A stretch of 64,000 nt of DNA from Pedobacter sp. BAL39 (GCF_000170795.1 NZ_ABCM01000001.1:1-64000), one strand, 5' to 3'; positions 51,675-61,491 are shown, counted from the first letter of the stretch. Numbers and translations: made by a program. The notes: a model not told the origin generated them from the letters alone.

Positions 51675-53369
51675 ATGTTTAATAAAACAGAATTAAATGA
51701 AAAGCTCACAGCCGAATTGCGTGAGATTGCTAAAGCTCAAGGCATCCTAAATGCTGATGAGCTGCGAAAAGCAGAGCTTGTTGAAATTATCGCTCAAATC
51801 ACAGAACAACAAGCCGACACCGCTCCTGTAGCGGATGCTGCACCTGCAAAAGCCTCAAAAGTGAAAGCAGTAAAAGATACCAACGCCTCAGAAAAACCTG
51901 CACGTAAAAGGACCAGAATCACTGCCCCGAAAGAGGAAGGTGATGAACCTACGCATATGCCCTTTAACAGGGCTTCATTGTTTGATGCCGAACATGCACC
52001 GATTTCGTCGATAAAAGAAGAGCAAAAAAAGACGGCTAAAGCAGCTCCAGCTGAAGCTGCTGTTGTCGAAGCGCCGGAACCTGCCACTACCGCCCCTGCT
52101 GAGGAAAAGACAGAAACTGCTGCTGCTCCTGAACTGAAAAAACAAAAACAGCAAAGAGAAGACAGACCTAAAAATCCGGGCAACAACAACGGTAACAATG
52201 GCAATAACAGCAACCAGAAGCAACAAAACGAGAACAGCTACTCCAACCTTGATTTCGACAATACCATCACCAATGAAGGGGTATTGGAAATCATGCCGGA
52301 TGGTTATGGCTTCTTAAGGTCTGCAGATTATAACTACCTGTCTTCCCCGGATGATATCTATGTATCCCAGTCGCAGATTAAGTTATTCGGACTAAAAACG
52401 GGTGATACGGTAAAAGGCAGCATCCGTCCCCCTAAAGAAGGAGAGAAATATTTCCCATTGGTAAGGGTGGAAACCATCAACGGACGTTTACCTGCTGATG
52501 TGAGGGACCGCGTACCGTTCGACTATCTGACGCCTTTGTTCCCTACGGAAAGATTAAACCTCTTCACGGAAACCAATAACTACTCTACAAGGATCATCGA
52601 CCTGTTTACTCCTATCGGTAAAGGCCAGCGTGGTCTGATCGTGGCGCAACCGAAAACAGGTAAAACAAACCTGCTGAAAGAAGTTGCTAATGCGATCGCT
52701 AAAAATCACCCTGAAGTATACCTCATCATCCTGCTCATTGACGAGCGTCCTGAAGAGGTTACAGATATGGCCAGAAGTGTAAGGGCAGAAGTTATTGCTT
52801 CTACTTTTGATGAGCCTGCAGACAGACACGTAAAGATTGCGAACATCGTACTGGAAAAAGCAAAAAGACTGGTGGAATGTGGCCATGATGTGGTCATCCT
52901 GTTGGATTCGATCACCAGGCTGGCAAGAGCATACAACACTACCGCTCCTGCTTCTGGTAAAATACTTTCTGGTGGTGTGGATGCGAATGCATTACACAAA
53001 CCTAAACGTTTCTTTGGTGCGGCACGTAACATCGAACGTGGTGGTTCACTGACCATCCTTGCGACAGCCCTGACAGATACAGGTTCTAAAATGGATGAGG
53101 TGATCTTTGAAGAATTCAAAGGTACTGGTAACATGGAGCTTCAACTGGATCGTAAACTGTCCAACAAACGTATCTTCCCTGCAATTGACATCACCGCTTC
53201 AAGTACACGTAGAGATGATTTGCTGCATGACAGAGATACGCTGCAAAGGGTTTGGATCCTCCGTAACCACCTTGCAGACATGAACGCTCAGGAAGCAATG
53301 GAGTTTGTTCAGGCACAGATCAAAGGCACCAAGTCTAACGAGGAGTTCCTGATTTCCATGAACAGCTAA
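51675..53369 (+). CDS. rho: Transcription termination factor Rho with disordered insertion
   Basis: The 564-residue protein is about 145 residues longer than E. coli Rho. Rho_N is at 1-40, then a low-complexity segment (about 45-195) rich in Ala, Glu, Lys, Pro and later Asn/Gln ([18 protein letters not shown]). The RNA-binding cold-shock domain follows ([29 protein letters not shown]), then the ATPase with Walker [12 protein letters not shown] near 325, [14 protein letters not shown], and the Q/R loops ([20 protein letters not shown]). Long insertions at this place are normal in Bacteroidota, where they promote condensate formation. Rho ends unproductive transcripts. Confidence 0.97.
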   Translation: MFNKTELNEKLTAELREIAKAQGILNADELRKAELVEIIAQITEQQADTAPVADAAPAKASKVKAVKDTNASEKPARKRTRITAPKEEGDEPTHMPFNRASLFDAEHAPISSIKEEQKKTAKAAPAEAAVVEAPEPATTAPAEEKTETAAAPELKKQKQQREDRPKNPGNNNGNNGNNSNQKQQNENSYSNLDFDNTITNEGVLEIMPDGYGFLRSADYNYLSSPDDIYVSQSQIKLFGLKTGDTVKGSIRPPKEGEKYFPLVRVETINGRLPADVRDRVPFDYLTPLFPTERLNLFTETNNYSTRIIDLFTPIGKGQRGLIVAQPKTGKTNLLKEVANAIAKNHPEVYLIILLIDERPEEVTDMARSVRAEVIASTFDEPADRHVKIANIVLEKAKRLVECGHDVVILLDSITRLARAYNTTAPASGKILSGGVDANALHKPKRFFGAARNIERGGSLTILATALTDTGSKMDEVIFEEFKGTGNMELQLDRKLSNKRIFPAIDITASSTRRDDLLHDRDTLQRVWILRNHLADMNAQEAMEFVQAQIKGTKSNEEFLISMNS

Positions 53370-53391
53370 TTACACCTGAAGTTTCTCTTCA

Positions 53392-54150
53392 ATGATAAAA
53401 AAACAAATTCCCAATGCCATTACATCTGCAAATCTCTTTGCCGGATGTATTGGCATTGTCTTCGCCTTCAATCAAAACCTGATTGCAGCGGGTCTATGTA
53501 TCTTCATCGCGCTCATATTCGATTTTTTTGATGGCTTTGCTGCACGGCTGCTGAACGTAAGTGGTCCGATGGGAAAAGAACTGGACTCACTGGCGGATGT
53601 AGTGAGCTTCGGCGTACTGCCTTCGATTATCCTTTTTCAGGTGGCGCCTAAAACTTCTTTTGGGCTCACAACGACTCCATTATTGCCTTACTTCGCGTTC
53701 CTGATTGCTGTATTCTCGGCCTACAGACTGGCAAAGTTCAACCTTGACACCCGGCAATCGGACCAGTTTATTGGACTGCCCACACCTGCAAATGCAGCAC
53801 TGATTGCTTCAGTGCCATTTATCTACGACAATAAGGCTTTCTATTTTGAGGTATTGCCGTTGAACATCTGGCTGTTCATCTGTTTTGTGGTCATCATGTG
53901 TTACCTGCTGATTTGTGAGCTACCTTTGATTGCCCTGAAATTCAAGAATTTCTCATTTGCGGACAATCGTTTCCGATACATGCTGATCGTACTCTCGGTA
54001 CTCCTGCTGGTACTGTTCCGGTATGGGGGGATCCCATTGATCCTTGTGGCCTACATCATTCTTTCTATGGTACAGCATAAGCTTGATCAGACCAATGCCG
54101 TACAACAGAAACCTGAAGTAACTTCCGGAAAGAAGAAAAGAAATCGCTAA
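53392..54150 (+). CDS. pssA: CDP-alcohol phosphatidyltransferase (phosphatidylserine synthase)
   Basis: The 252-residue membrane protein carries the CDP-OH-P signature D-G-x2-A-R-x8-G-x3-D-x3-D as FFDGFAARLLNVSGPMGKEL then DSLADVVSFG, which coordinates two metal ions. The N-terminal IPNAITSANLFAGCIGIVFA is typical for PssA. About seven helices are visible. It makes phosphatidylserine from CDP-diacylglycerol and serine, the precursor of phosphatidylethanolamine. Starts 22 bases after rho. Confidence 0.93.
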   Translation: MIKKQIPNAITSANLFAGCIGIVFAFNQNLIAAGLCIFIALIFDFFDGFAARLLNVSGPMGKELDSLADVVSFGVLPSIILFQVAPKTSFGLTTTPLLPYFAFLIAVFSAYRLAKFNLDTRQSDQFIGLPTPANAALIASVPFIYDNKAFYFEVLPLNIWLFICFVVIMCYLLICELPLIALKFKNFSFADNRFRYMLIVLSVLLLVLFRYGGIPLILVAYIILSMVQHKLDQTNAVQQKPEVTSGKKKRNR

Positions 54151-54153
54151 AAC

Positions 54154-54525
54154 TTACTTTTGTAAATTGGCTTTTGCCTGATCCAGCTGCTGGTAAAGTA
54201 CGTCTGCAAATTTACAGATCTCCTCATAAGCTGCCGGCAACTGATCAACATCGGTCAGTTCACGCGCATTGCGTTCCATCATCTGCATGTGTTCCTTCGC
54301 ATCTTCCCTGCCCACATAGGCGAATGTGGGTTTGATCTTGTGTGCACATCCTGAAGCACGGGGCCAGTCTTTGGCAGCAATGGCATCTCCAAGATCAGCG
54401 ATATAAAGTGGGGTCTGAGCCTTAAACAAATCGAGCATTTCGATGATAAATTCAGCGCTGTCGCCTGACATGTCCCTAAGATAAGTTAAATCTAAAGGTT
54501 CGTTATTTTTATTCGGGTTGATCAT
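54154..54525 (-). CDS. Hpt-domain phosphotransfer protein
   Basis: A 123-residue helical protein consisting of a single histidine phosphotransfer domain: DSAEFIIEMLDLFKAQTPLY followed by RASGCAHKIKPTFAYVG with phospho-acceptor His62. It shuttles phosphate between a hybrid kinase receiver and a response regulator; no such partner is next to it. Converges with pssA (3-base gap between stops). Confidence 0.92.
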   Translation of the reverse strand: MINPNKNNEPLDLTYLRDMSGDSAEFIIEMLDLFKAQTPLYIADLGDAIAAKDWPRASGCAHKIKPTFAYVGREDAKEHMQMMERNARELTDVDQLPAAYEEICKFADVLYQQLDQAKANLQK

Positions 54526-54542
54526 TAAACAAACTTATGAAA

Positions 54543-55037
54543 TTAAATTTTTGCTACAGACAAATTATCCTCTAATATATCTAATATTTCTGAGATACTT
54601 TTATGCAGCAGCGGGTGAATTTCAGCTCCTGCAATTTCTGCTAAAGGTGCCAACACAAATTTTCGGTATTGCATCTGAGGATGAGGAATTTGCAGCTTCA
54701 TACCTTCATCTACTATAAGCTGGTCGTATAAGACGACGTCGATATCTATCAACCGTGAGCCCCACTTATCATGACGCACCCGGCCCAGCTCACGCTCAAT
54801 GGTGAGCGCATGTTCCAGCACGTCCATAGGTCCCAGATTGGTGTTCACTCCCACCGCTACATTCAGAAAGTCAGGCTGGTCTGTTTTCCCCCATGCCGCG
54901 GTCTCATAGAAAGAACTGATTGCAAAAATGTCTCCTATCCTAAAATAAATCTGCTCAATAGCCTGCTCCACAATACTTTTACGGTCTCCCAAATTACTTC
55001 CTAGTAACAAATAAACTTTTTTACTATCCAAATCCAT
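54543..55037 (-). CDS. folK: 6-hydroxymethyl-7,8-dihydropterin pyrophosphokinase
   Basis: The 164-residue protein has the HPPK hallmarks YLLLGSNLGDRKSIVEQAI, ETAAWGKTDQPDFLNVAVGV and RWGSRLIDIDVVLYDQ-like segment (KWGSRLIDIDVVLYDQ), followed by LQIPHPQMQYRKFVLAPLAE. It transfers pyrophosphate from ATP to the pterin in folate synthesis. Upstream of the Hpt gene by 17 bases; divergent from sppA. Confidence 0.97.
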   Translation of the reverse strand: MDLDSKKVYLLLGSNLGDRKSIVEQAIEQIYFRIGDIFAISSFYETAAWGKTDQPDFLNVAVGVNTNLGPMDVLEHALTIERELGRVRHDKWGSRLIDIDVVLYDQLIVDEGMKLQIPHPQMQYRKFVLAPLAEIAGAEIHPLLHKSISEILDILEDNLSVAKI

Positions 55038-55094
55038 ACAAAGCCAGGGGCTATTTTTTACATATATTTACAAATTAAAATATTTAATACGCAA

Positions 55095-56870
55095 ATGAAA
55101 GATTTTTTTAAATATGTTTTTGCAACCGTAGTGGGCATCGTCGTCTCCTTTGTCCTGATCACCATTCTTGCCATTCTTATTGTCGTCGGCATGGTTTCTT
55201 CGATCAGTGATGATAAAACGGTGGAAGTAAAAAGTAACTCCGTGCTTTTTCTAAACCTCGACCAGAACATTACCGAACGGACCATCAGTGACCCTCTTGC
55301 CGACCTGCCCTACATCGGCGGGGACGATGCAAAAAGCATTGGCTTTACGGACATCATCAAGGCACTGGACGCCGCAAAAACAGACAACAACATCCGTTGT
55401 GTATACCTGAACGTCAGCTCCCCAAATGCCGGTTTTGCGAACATGAAGGAAATCAGGGATGCCATGATTGATTTCAGGAAAAGTAGAAAGAAAATTATCG
55501 CTTATAGCGAAGTCTATTCGCAAGGTGCCTACTACCTGGCTTCCGCGGCGGACAAAATCTACCTCAACCCTGAGGGCGCCTTGGAATTTAAAGGACTCAG
55601 CTCGGAGATCATGTTTTTTAAAGGTGCGCTGGAGAAACTTGGAATCGAAGCCCAGATCATTCGCGTGGGTACCTACAAGAGTGCCGTTGAACCTTTCATC
55701 AATGATAAGATGAGCGACAAAAACCGGGAGCAGGTCACGGTTTATTTGAACGGCCTGTACCGAACCTTCCTTGGCGGCATTTCAGCAAGCAGGGAAATCG
55801 ACGCAGACAGCCTTTATGCCATTGCGGATCAGTATAAAATTCAACAGCCAAATGATGCCCTGAAATATAAGCTGGTGGATCAGCTGGCCTACAAGGATAA
55901 GGTGCTGGAGGAACTGAAAAAGCTGAGCGATACCGATCCATCGGACAACATCACGTCCATTTCCATCAATGATTATGCGAAAAACATTGCCACCACCAAT
56001 AAGAGCAAAAGTGGAAAGAATAAAATTGCGGTCATCTATGCCAATGGCGAAATTACTGGCGGCGAGGGCTCTGATGAGCAGATTGGCTCTGAGCGCATCT
56101 CCCGTACCATCAGGAAAGCAAGGTCGGATTCCAGTGTGAAAGCAATCGTCCTGCGGGTAAACTCCCCGGGTGGCAGTGCGCTGGCCTCAGACGTGATCTG
56201 GAGGGAAATTGTCCTCGCTAAAAAGGTAAAACCAGTCATCGCTTCTTTTGGTAACGTGGCCGCCTCTGGTGGTTACTACATCGGCTGTGCCGCAGATTCT
56301 ATTTTTGTGCAACCCAATACCATCACAGGTTCTATTGGTGTATTTGGGGTGATCCCGAACTTCCAGAAGCTGCTCAACAAAGAGCTGGGCATCACCTTCG
56401 ACGGCGTCAAGACAGGAACCTATGCCGACATCATGAGCGTAAACAGACCATTGACGGCGGGAGAGAGATTTATCATCCAGAATGAGGTCAACCGTACTTA
56501 TGATGGTTTCATCACTCGTGTGGCTGATGGCCGTAAGAGAAGTAAATCCTATATCGACAGTATTGGCGGTGGACGTGTATGGGTAGGAACTGACGCGGTG
56601 CGTTTAGGTCTTGCCGACCGGACAGGAAGTTTCAATGATGCGATCACTGCGGCTGTAAAAAAAGCAAAGCTGAAAGAGTATAAGGTGGTGGAGTATCCGG
56701 AAGTGATCAACCCGCTGAAGTCACTGATGGACAATGGTACAGACCGTATAAAAACACATTTTGCCAAACAGGAACTGGGCGCAAATTACCTGATCTATCA
56801 ACAGATCAAGTCTGCGGTTACCAGGTCTGGTATTCAGGCAAGGATGCCTTACGAAGTAGTGATCAACTAA
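55095..56870 (+). CDS. sppA: Signal peptide peptidase SppA, long form
   Basis: The 591-residue protein has one N-terminal membrane anchor (VVGIVVSFVLITILAILIVV) and the tandem 67K-type layout. The N-terminal copy supplies the catalytic base Lys195 (VGTYKSAVEPF) and the C-terminal copy the nucleophile Ser391 (GNVAASGGYYIG). SppA degrades leftover signal peptides in the membrane. No co-transcribed neighbour; a terminator begins at the stop codon. Confidence 0.96.
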   Translation: MKDFFKYVFATVVGIVVSFVLITILAILIVVGMVSSISDDKTVEVKSNSVLFLNLDQNITERTISDPLADLPYIGGDDAKSIGFTDIIKALDAAKTDNNIRCVYLNVSSPNAGFANMKEIRDAMIDFRKSRKKIIAYSEVYSQGAYYLASAADKIYLNPEGALEFKGLSSEIMFFKGALEKLGIEAQIIRVGTYKSAVEPFINDKMSDKNREQVTVYLNGLYRTFLGGISASREIDADSLYAIADQYKIQQPNDALKYKLVDQLAYKDKVLEELKKLSDTDPSDNITSISINDYAKNIATTNKSKSGKNKIAVIYANGEITGGEGSDEQIGSERISRTIRKARSDSSVKAIVLRVNSPGGSALASDVIWREIVLAKKVKPVIASFGNVAASGGYYIGCAADSIFVQPNTITGSIGVFGVIPNFQKLLNKELGITFDGVKTGTYADIMSVNRPLTAGERFIIQNEVNRTYDGFITRVADGRKRSKSYIDSIGGGRVWVGTDAVRLGLADRTGSFNDAITAAVKKAKLKEYKVVEYPEVINPLKSLMDNGTDRIKTHFAKQELGANYLIYQQIKSAVTRSGIQARMPYEVVIN

Positions 56871-56925
56871 AAAGAAAATACCCGTCATACAGAACTGATG
56901 TTCCATATGACGGGTATTTTCTTTT
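56870..56925. terminator. Bidirectional terminator with 20-bp perfect stem
   Basis: Arms 56870-56889 and 56906-56925 pair over 20 bases without mismatch around a 16-base loop; A and T runs make it work on both strands. The last base of the sppA stop codon is already part of the stem. It separates sppA from the converging lipoprotein gene. Confidence 0.9.
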
Positions 56926-56938
56926 CCAGGGGAATATA

Positions 56939-57586
56939 TTATTTCGGCTGCCACCCAGGGTGGATGGTCAGGTAAGTATTGTTTACGGCGGTTTTTACAG
57001 GATGTACAGTAATCGCTACACAAACCTCTTCTCCATTTTTGTTCATAACATCAAAAGCAATGCCCCGCTCAATGTCATCGTATACTTTCAATGTTTCTTT
57101 TCCATTGATATAGGTCTCCGCCAGCTGCAGTTGGGGGAATGTTTTTTTAACAGTTGCAAAACTACTGCCGCTTCGGATGCCTTGTTCTGTCACAAAATGC
57201 TCAGAGGAAACGACAATCTGCTTTACATCTTTTGCGACTGCTGTACTGTCTTTATAGCTGGTGTACACAGAAAGCTGCCCCCCGCCATCCTGATTCCAGA
57301 TGCCCCAGGCCTTGCCCATTGCGGCATCACCATCATCGGCTTTGCCAAGGATATCGGATAGCTGTGCGGCATCCTGTCCGAGATGGATGCTGCCAATTGA
57401 TTCTCCTGGAACAATGTTTTTTTCGCCCTGTCGCATTGTTGCTTTTCCGGCGAGGGTATCCATGATTTTCGTGGAATCCTGTGTCTCCACCGCTGTTGGC
57501 GCAGATGCATCCCGCGATCCGCCACCTCCGGCACACCCAGCGACCAGCAGCAAGGATGCCATCATCATCTTATTCAATTGTCTCAT
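56939..57586 (-). CDS. Hypothetical lipoprotein
   Basis: From the ATG at 57586 (MRQLNKMMMASLLLVAGCAG) the protein has 215 residues with a lipobox cysteine; an in-frame reading from 57610 only adds eight residues before the signal peptide. The mature part begins with a Gly/Ser-rich linker, then SIGSIHLGQDAAQLSDILGK, a pattern like the GxSxxxVxxxLG repeats of small envelope proteins, and ends in VCVAITVHPVKTAVNN. Function unknown. Confidence 0.78.
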   Translation of the reverse strand: MRQLNKMMMASLLLVAGCAGGGGSRDASAPTAVETQDSTKIMDTLAGKATMRQGEKNIVPGESIGSIHLGQDAAQLSDILGKADDGDAAMGKAWGIWNQDGGGQLSVYTSYKDSTAVAKDVKQIVVSSEHFVTEQGIRSGSSFATVKKTFPQLQLAETYINGKETLKVYDDIERGIAFDVMNKNGEEVCVAITVHPVKTAVNNTYLTIHPGWQPK

Positions 57587-57663
57587 ACTTCGATACCTCA
57601 AAAAAATCATGCCATGGATAGTTTAATCGGAAAATAGGCCCTTTTTATTTAATTTAGCAGTCC

Positions 57664-59340
57664 ATGGAAAATAAGACTATAGCCCGTAGCCTGCGACTGC
57701 TTTCTCAATTGATGGAGTTGCACAATGAAAACCCTTTTAAAATTAAATCTGTAGCCAATGCTGCTTTAAAGGTGGATAAGTTGCCTTACGCCATTCAGGG
57801 GAAAAGCCTGGAGGAGATCGCCAGCATCGACGGACTCGGCAAAAGCATGTCAGCCAAAGTTTGGGAGCTGCTGGAGACAGGAACCATGAACGACCTGCAA
57901 CAGGTCCTTGCCAATACGCCGGAAGGTATTGTGGAGATGCTCGGTATCAAAGGCATAGGCCCTAAGAAAATCGCTGTCATCTGGAAAGATCTGGGCATTG
58001 AGAATATTGGTGAGCTTTATTATGCCTGCAATGAAAACCGCCTTATTGAGGCAAAGGGATTCGGACTCAAAACCCAGGAAGAAATCAAGAAAATCATAGA
58101 GTTCAAAATGGCTGCGCAGGGTAAGTTCCTTTACGCACATGCGGAACCTATGGTCAATCAACTATTTGCAGACCTTGCACTATGGCTCAATGGCGTCAGC
58201 GACGAACCACTGCTTGGTGTTGCGGGCGAGTACAGGCGCTGCCTGGAGATCGTCGAGGAACTGGAATTTGTGATTGGAGCTGCTGATATTGACGAGGTAA
58301 AAGAAAAGATAAGCAGCTTTGAAGGGCTTCAGTTTGAAGAAAATGAGCACAATACCTTTACTGCCCTGAGTAGCTATGGCTTGAAAGTCCAGCTGTATGT
58401 GGTGGAGAAAGTCAACTTTTACCTCGATTGGTTCCGTCTGACGGGTAATGCGGATCATGTATCTGCCGTACTTGTGCTTGCTGGCTCCGGACCTTTCAGC
58501 GATGAGGCTGCAATTTATCAGCAGGCCGGACTTGCTTTTGTCAGCCCTGAACTCAGAGAAGGGCTGAATGAAGTGGAGCTGGCAAAAGAAAACAAACTTC
58601 CGGTATTGATCACCGACCAGGACCTTAAGGGAAGCCTGCACAACCACTCGACATGGAGCGATGGTGTACATACCCTGGAAGAAATGGCCTTGTATTGCAA
58701 GGACCACCTGCAGCTGGAATACCTGGGCATCTGCGACCACTCTAAATCTGCTTTTTATGCCAACGGACTAAACGAACAGCGTGTGTATGCCCAGCATCAG
58801 GAAATTGATGCGCTGAATGCCCGCCTTGCCCCTTTCCGTATTTTTAAAGGGATTGAAAGTGACATCCTCAATGATGGATCACTGGATTACAGCGATGACA
58901 TCCTCAAAACATTCGATTTTGTAGTGGCCTCGGTGCACAGTAACCTTCGCATGAATGAGGAAAAAGCAACCGCAAGACTCATCAGGGCTATAGAGAACCC
59001 TTACACCACCATACTCGGGCACCCAACAGGCAGGCTCCTGCTGAGCAGAAAGGGCTACCCCATTGATTATGCGAAGGTGATTGACGCCTGTGCTGCCAAT
59101 GGTGTGGTCATAGAAATCAATGCCAACCCACTGCGGCTGGACCTCGACTGGCGCTGGCATCGCTATGCGCTCGAAAAAGGTGTGCTCCTATCGGTCAACC
59201 CGGATGCGCATCGCAGGGAAGGGTTTCACGACATGCGTTACGGCGTCCTGATCGGAAGAAAAGGCGGACTGGAGCGCGGGCAATGCCTGAATGCCATGTC
59301 TCTGCAAGATATATCAGAATACTTCAACAATAAAAAATAG
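57664..59340 (+). CDS. PolX-like protein with PHP domain and altered polymerase site
   Basis: The 558-residue protein has the PolX layout: an N-terminal HhH domain (NPFKIKSVANAALKV, IDGLGKSMSAKVWELL, IKGIGPKKIAVIW), the nucleotidyltransferase region, and a C-terminal PHP domain with GSLHNHSTWSDGVHTLEEMA (His326, His328) and GICDHSKSA (His359). In family X polymerases the palm reads GS.RR...(D)xD; here it is GEYRRCLEIVEELEFVIG, so the GS serine is Glu and the two metal-binding Asp residues are Glu199 and Glu201. DNA synthesis is therefore doubtful, while the PHP nuclease/phosphatase residues look intact. Confidence 0.88.
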   Translation: MENKTIARSLRLLSQLMELHNENPFKIKSVANAALKVDKLPYAIQGKSLEEIASIDGLGKSMSAKVWELLETGTMNDLQQVLANTPEGIVEMLGIKGIGPKKIAVIWKDLGIENIGELYYACNENRLIEAKGFGLKTQEEIKKIIEFKMAAQGKFLYAHAEPMVNQLFADLALWLNGVSDEPLLGVAGEYRRCLEIVEELEFVIGAADIDEVKEKISSFEGLQFEENEHNTFTALSSYGLKVQLYVVEKVNFYLDWFRLTGNADHVSAVLVLAGSGPFSDEAAIYQQAGLAFVSPELREGLNEVELAKENKLPVLITDQDLKGSLHNHSTWSDGVHTLEEMALYCKDHLQLEYLGICDHSKSAFYANGLNEQRVYAQHQEIDALNARLAPFRIFKGIESDILNDGSLDYSDDILKTFDFVVASVHSNLRMNEEKATARLIRAIENPYTTILGHPTGRLLLSRKGYPIDYAKVIDACAANGVVIEINANPLRLDLDWRWHRYALEKGVLLSVNPDAHRREGFHDMRYGVLIGRKGGLERGQCLNAMSLQDISEYFNNKK

Positions 59341-59357
59341 TTATCTTACCTTTGAGC

Positions 59358-59960
59358 ATGATTAGTAAGCTTTGCAACCAGATATTTGAAGACGCCATCA
59401 ATAATTACCATGTGCACAATCAAATTGACCAGCCGATTGAAAATCCATACCGCATCGGTACACTGGAATACCTGCTGTACCTGAAATGCTGGATCGACAC
59501 CGTTCAATGGCACATGGAGGATGTGGTGCGAAACCCGGATATTGACCCCGTCGAGGGATTGCAATGGAAGCGCCGTATCGATGCTTCCAACCAAGAGCGC
59601 ACAGATGTGGTAGAATACATAGACAGCTATTTTCTCGAAGAATATAAGGATGTAGTCCCCGCGGCGGATGCAAAGATCAACTCCGAAAGCCCTGCATGGG
59701 TAGTAGACCGCCTTTCGATACTGGCACTGAAGGTTTATCATATGAATGAGGAAACTCAGCGTACTGATGCCAGCGAGGAACACAGAAACAGCTGCCAGAC
59801 AAAGCTCAACATTTTACTCAACCAAAGAACCGACTTATCCAACAGCCTGGATGAGCTGATTAGCGACATCAGCAATGGTCTGAAGTACATGAAAGTGTAT
59901 AAGCAGATGAAGATGTATAATGATCCAAGCCTCAATCCAATCCTGTATAACACGAAATAA
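59358..59960 (+). CDS. DUF4254 family protein
   Basis: From the ATG at 59358 the protein has 200 residues (a TTG at 59352 gives a negligible extension). It is all-helical, with YRIGTLEYLLYLKCWIDTVQ, RIDASNQERTDVVEYIDSY, and WVVDRLSILALKVYHMNEET as DUF4254 landmarks. No activity is known. It lies just before the GT9 glycosyltransferase gene (3-base gap), a linkage that suggests a role in lipopolysaccharide or glycan assembly. Confidence 0.88.
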   Translation: MISKLCNQIFEDAINNYHVHNQIDQPIENPYRIGTLEYLLYLKCWIDTVQWHMEDVVRNPDIDPVEGLQWKRRIDASNQERTDVVEYIDSYFLEEYKDVVPAADAKINSESPAWVVDRLSILALKVYHMNEETQRTDASEEHRNSCQTKLNILLNQRTDLSNSLDELISDISNGLKYMKVYKQMKMYNDPSLNPILYNTK

Positions 59961-59963
59961 TTA

Positions 59964-61028
59964 ATGCCTCAAGCAGCAGCTAAAATTCTGGTCATTCGTT
60001 TTTCCGCTATGGGGGATGTGGCGATGACCGCTCCTATATTGAAGGAATTTACGGATCATTATCCTGATCAACATCTGCTGATGCTGAGCCGCGGTTTATT
60101 TCGTCCCTTTTTTGATGCTGTTCCTAATGTGACTTTCGTCAGCTTTGATCCCAAACAGCAGCATAAGGGTTTCTTCGGACTCCTGAAACTGTTTTTCCAA
60201 CTGCGCAAACTTCAGGTCGGCGCAGTGGCAGACCTCCACAATAACCTGAGAAGCAGGATCATCTGTTTGCTGTTTCTGCTCACCGGTGTCAGGTCTGTCT
60301 CCGTTGATAAAGGCAGAAAGGACAAGAAACAACTGACCCGGAAAGAAGGGAAAATACTGAGCCCTCTGAGCCTGACCGTAGAGCGCTATGCAACGGTATT
60401 CCAGCAACTGGGTTTTCCCTTCCAACTGCAAAACCAACTGGGGAAGCCCCAACCGGAGCACTTCGACGCCATAGTGCTACCTGAAAAGGCCGGCAAATGG
60501 ATTGGCGTGAGCCCCTTTGCGCAACACCTGCAGAAGGTTTACCCGCTGCATAAGATGGAAGCGGTAGTGCTTCAGCTTGCAACACTCGGCCATCAGTTGT
60601 TTATTTTCGGCGGAACAGAAGCCGAAGAAAGAACCGCAGATTCCTGGGCGTTAAAGCACAAAAATATAGTATCTTTAGTGAGAAAAATCCGGCTGGATGA
60701 CGAGCTGAAATTCATCTCCAATCTGGATGTAATGCTGAGCATGGACTCTTCAGGGATGCACCTCGCCTCACTCAAAAATATTCCGGTAGTATCAGTATGG
60801 GGCGCAACACACCCCTACGCTGGCTTCCTGGGTTATGGGCAGAGCATGAGCAATGTCCTGCAGACCGACCTGTACTGTCGCCCCTGCTCCGTATACGGCA
60901 ATGTCCCCTGCTACCGAGGTGATTTTGCCTGTATGAATCAATTGACCGAAGAAATTGTTGTTGAAAAAGTATTAAATAAACTTAAAAATGGCGAAGCAAC
61001 TACTACTAGTACGACACGGCAAATCTGA
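59964..61028 (+). CDS. Glycosyltransferase family 9 (heptosyltransferase-like)
   Basis: The 354-residue protein opens KILVIRFSAMGDVAMTAPIL, the GT9 signature, and has the C-terminal Rossmann half with GVSPFAQHLQKVYPLHKMEA, FIFGGTEAEE, VMLSMDSSGMHLASLKNIP and VSVWGATHPYAGFLGYGQ. GT9 enzymes add heptose or related sugars to the lipopolysaccharide core from an ADP-activated donor. The end of the gene overlaps the SixA-like gene by 41 bases. Confidence 0.94.
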   Translation: MPQAAAKILVIRFSAMGDVAMTAPILKEFTDHYPDQHLLMLSRGLFRPFFDAVPNVTFVSFDPKQQHKGFFGLLKLFFQLRKLQVGAVADLHNNLRSRIICLLFLLTGVRSVSVDKGRKDKKQLTRKEGKILSPLSLTVERYATVFQQLGFPFQLQNQLGKPQPEHFDAIVLPEKAGKWIGVSPFAQHLQKVYPLHKMEAVVLQLATLGHQLFIFGGTEAEERTADSWALKHKNIVSLVRKIRLDDELKFISNLDVMLSMDSSGMHLASLKNIPVVSVWGATHPYAGFLGYGQSMSNVLQTDLYCRPCSVYGNVPCYRGDFACMNQLTEEIVVEKVLNKLKNGEATTTSTTRQI

Positions 61029-61491
61029 TTGGGGAAACCAGCACCTGGCTGATTTTGACCGTCCATTGAACTCCAGAGGTCTGAGAAATGCACCTGAAAT
61101 GGCCATGCGCCTGCTGGATAAAGACCTGGTTCCGGAACTTATTGTGAGCAGCCCGGCATTAAGGGCCCTAACCACGGCAAGAAACTTTGCGCAGGTATGG
61201 AACAAACCTCTTAGCCAAATCAGGGAAGAAAGCGCCATCTATGAAGCCAATATCTCCACCCTTTTAAGCATCTTAAATAAACTGGATGATAAGTTTGAGC
61301 GCGTGGCGCTGTTCGGCCACAATCCGGGATTCACGGAGTTCGCCAATTACCTGAGTAATTCGAACCTCCATAATATCCCAACATGTGGTGTGGTGCTGAT
61401 TGAATTTCCATTTGAGGAATGGAAGCTCGCTAGTCTGCACACCGGATCCATGGAACACTTTGACTATCCAAAGAGTTCTGATGAAGACTAA
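60988..61491 (+). CDS. SixA-like histidine phosphatase
   Basis: The 167-residue protein carries the phosphoglycerate-mutase superfamily motif LLLVRHGKSDWGN (Arg9, His10) plus SSPALRALTTARNFA and ALFGHNPGFTEFANYL with the second His. SixA proteins remove phosphate from histidine phosphotransfer proteins. The nearby solo Hpt protein (54154) might be a target; this is speculation. It starts inside the GT9 gene in another frame (41-base overlap) and converges with the AMP nucleosidase gene. Confidence 0.93.
   Translation: MAKQLLLVRHGKSDWGNQHLADFDRPLNSRGLRNAPEMAMRLLDKDLVPELIVSSPALRALTTARNFAQVWNKPLSQIREESAIYEANISTLLSILNKLDDKFERVALFGHNPGFTEFANYLSNSNLHNIPTCGVVLIEFPFEEWKLASLHTGSMEHFDYPKSSDED

Noticed and set aside
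51794..52213. Minus-strand frame inside rho with long hydrophobic stretches
   Set aside because: Reverse reading of the Ala/Glu-rich insertion of Rho; no start context or family.
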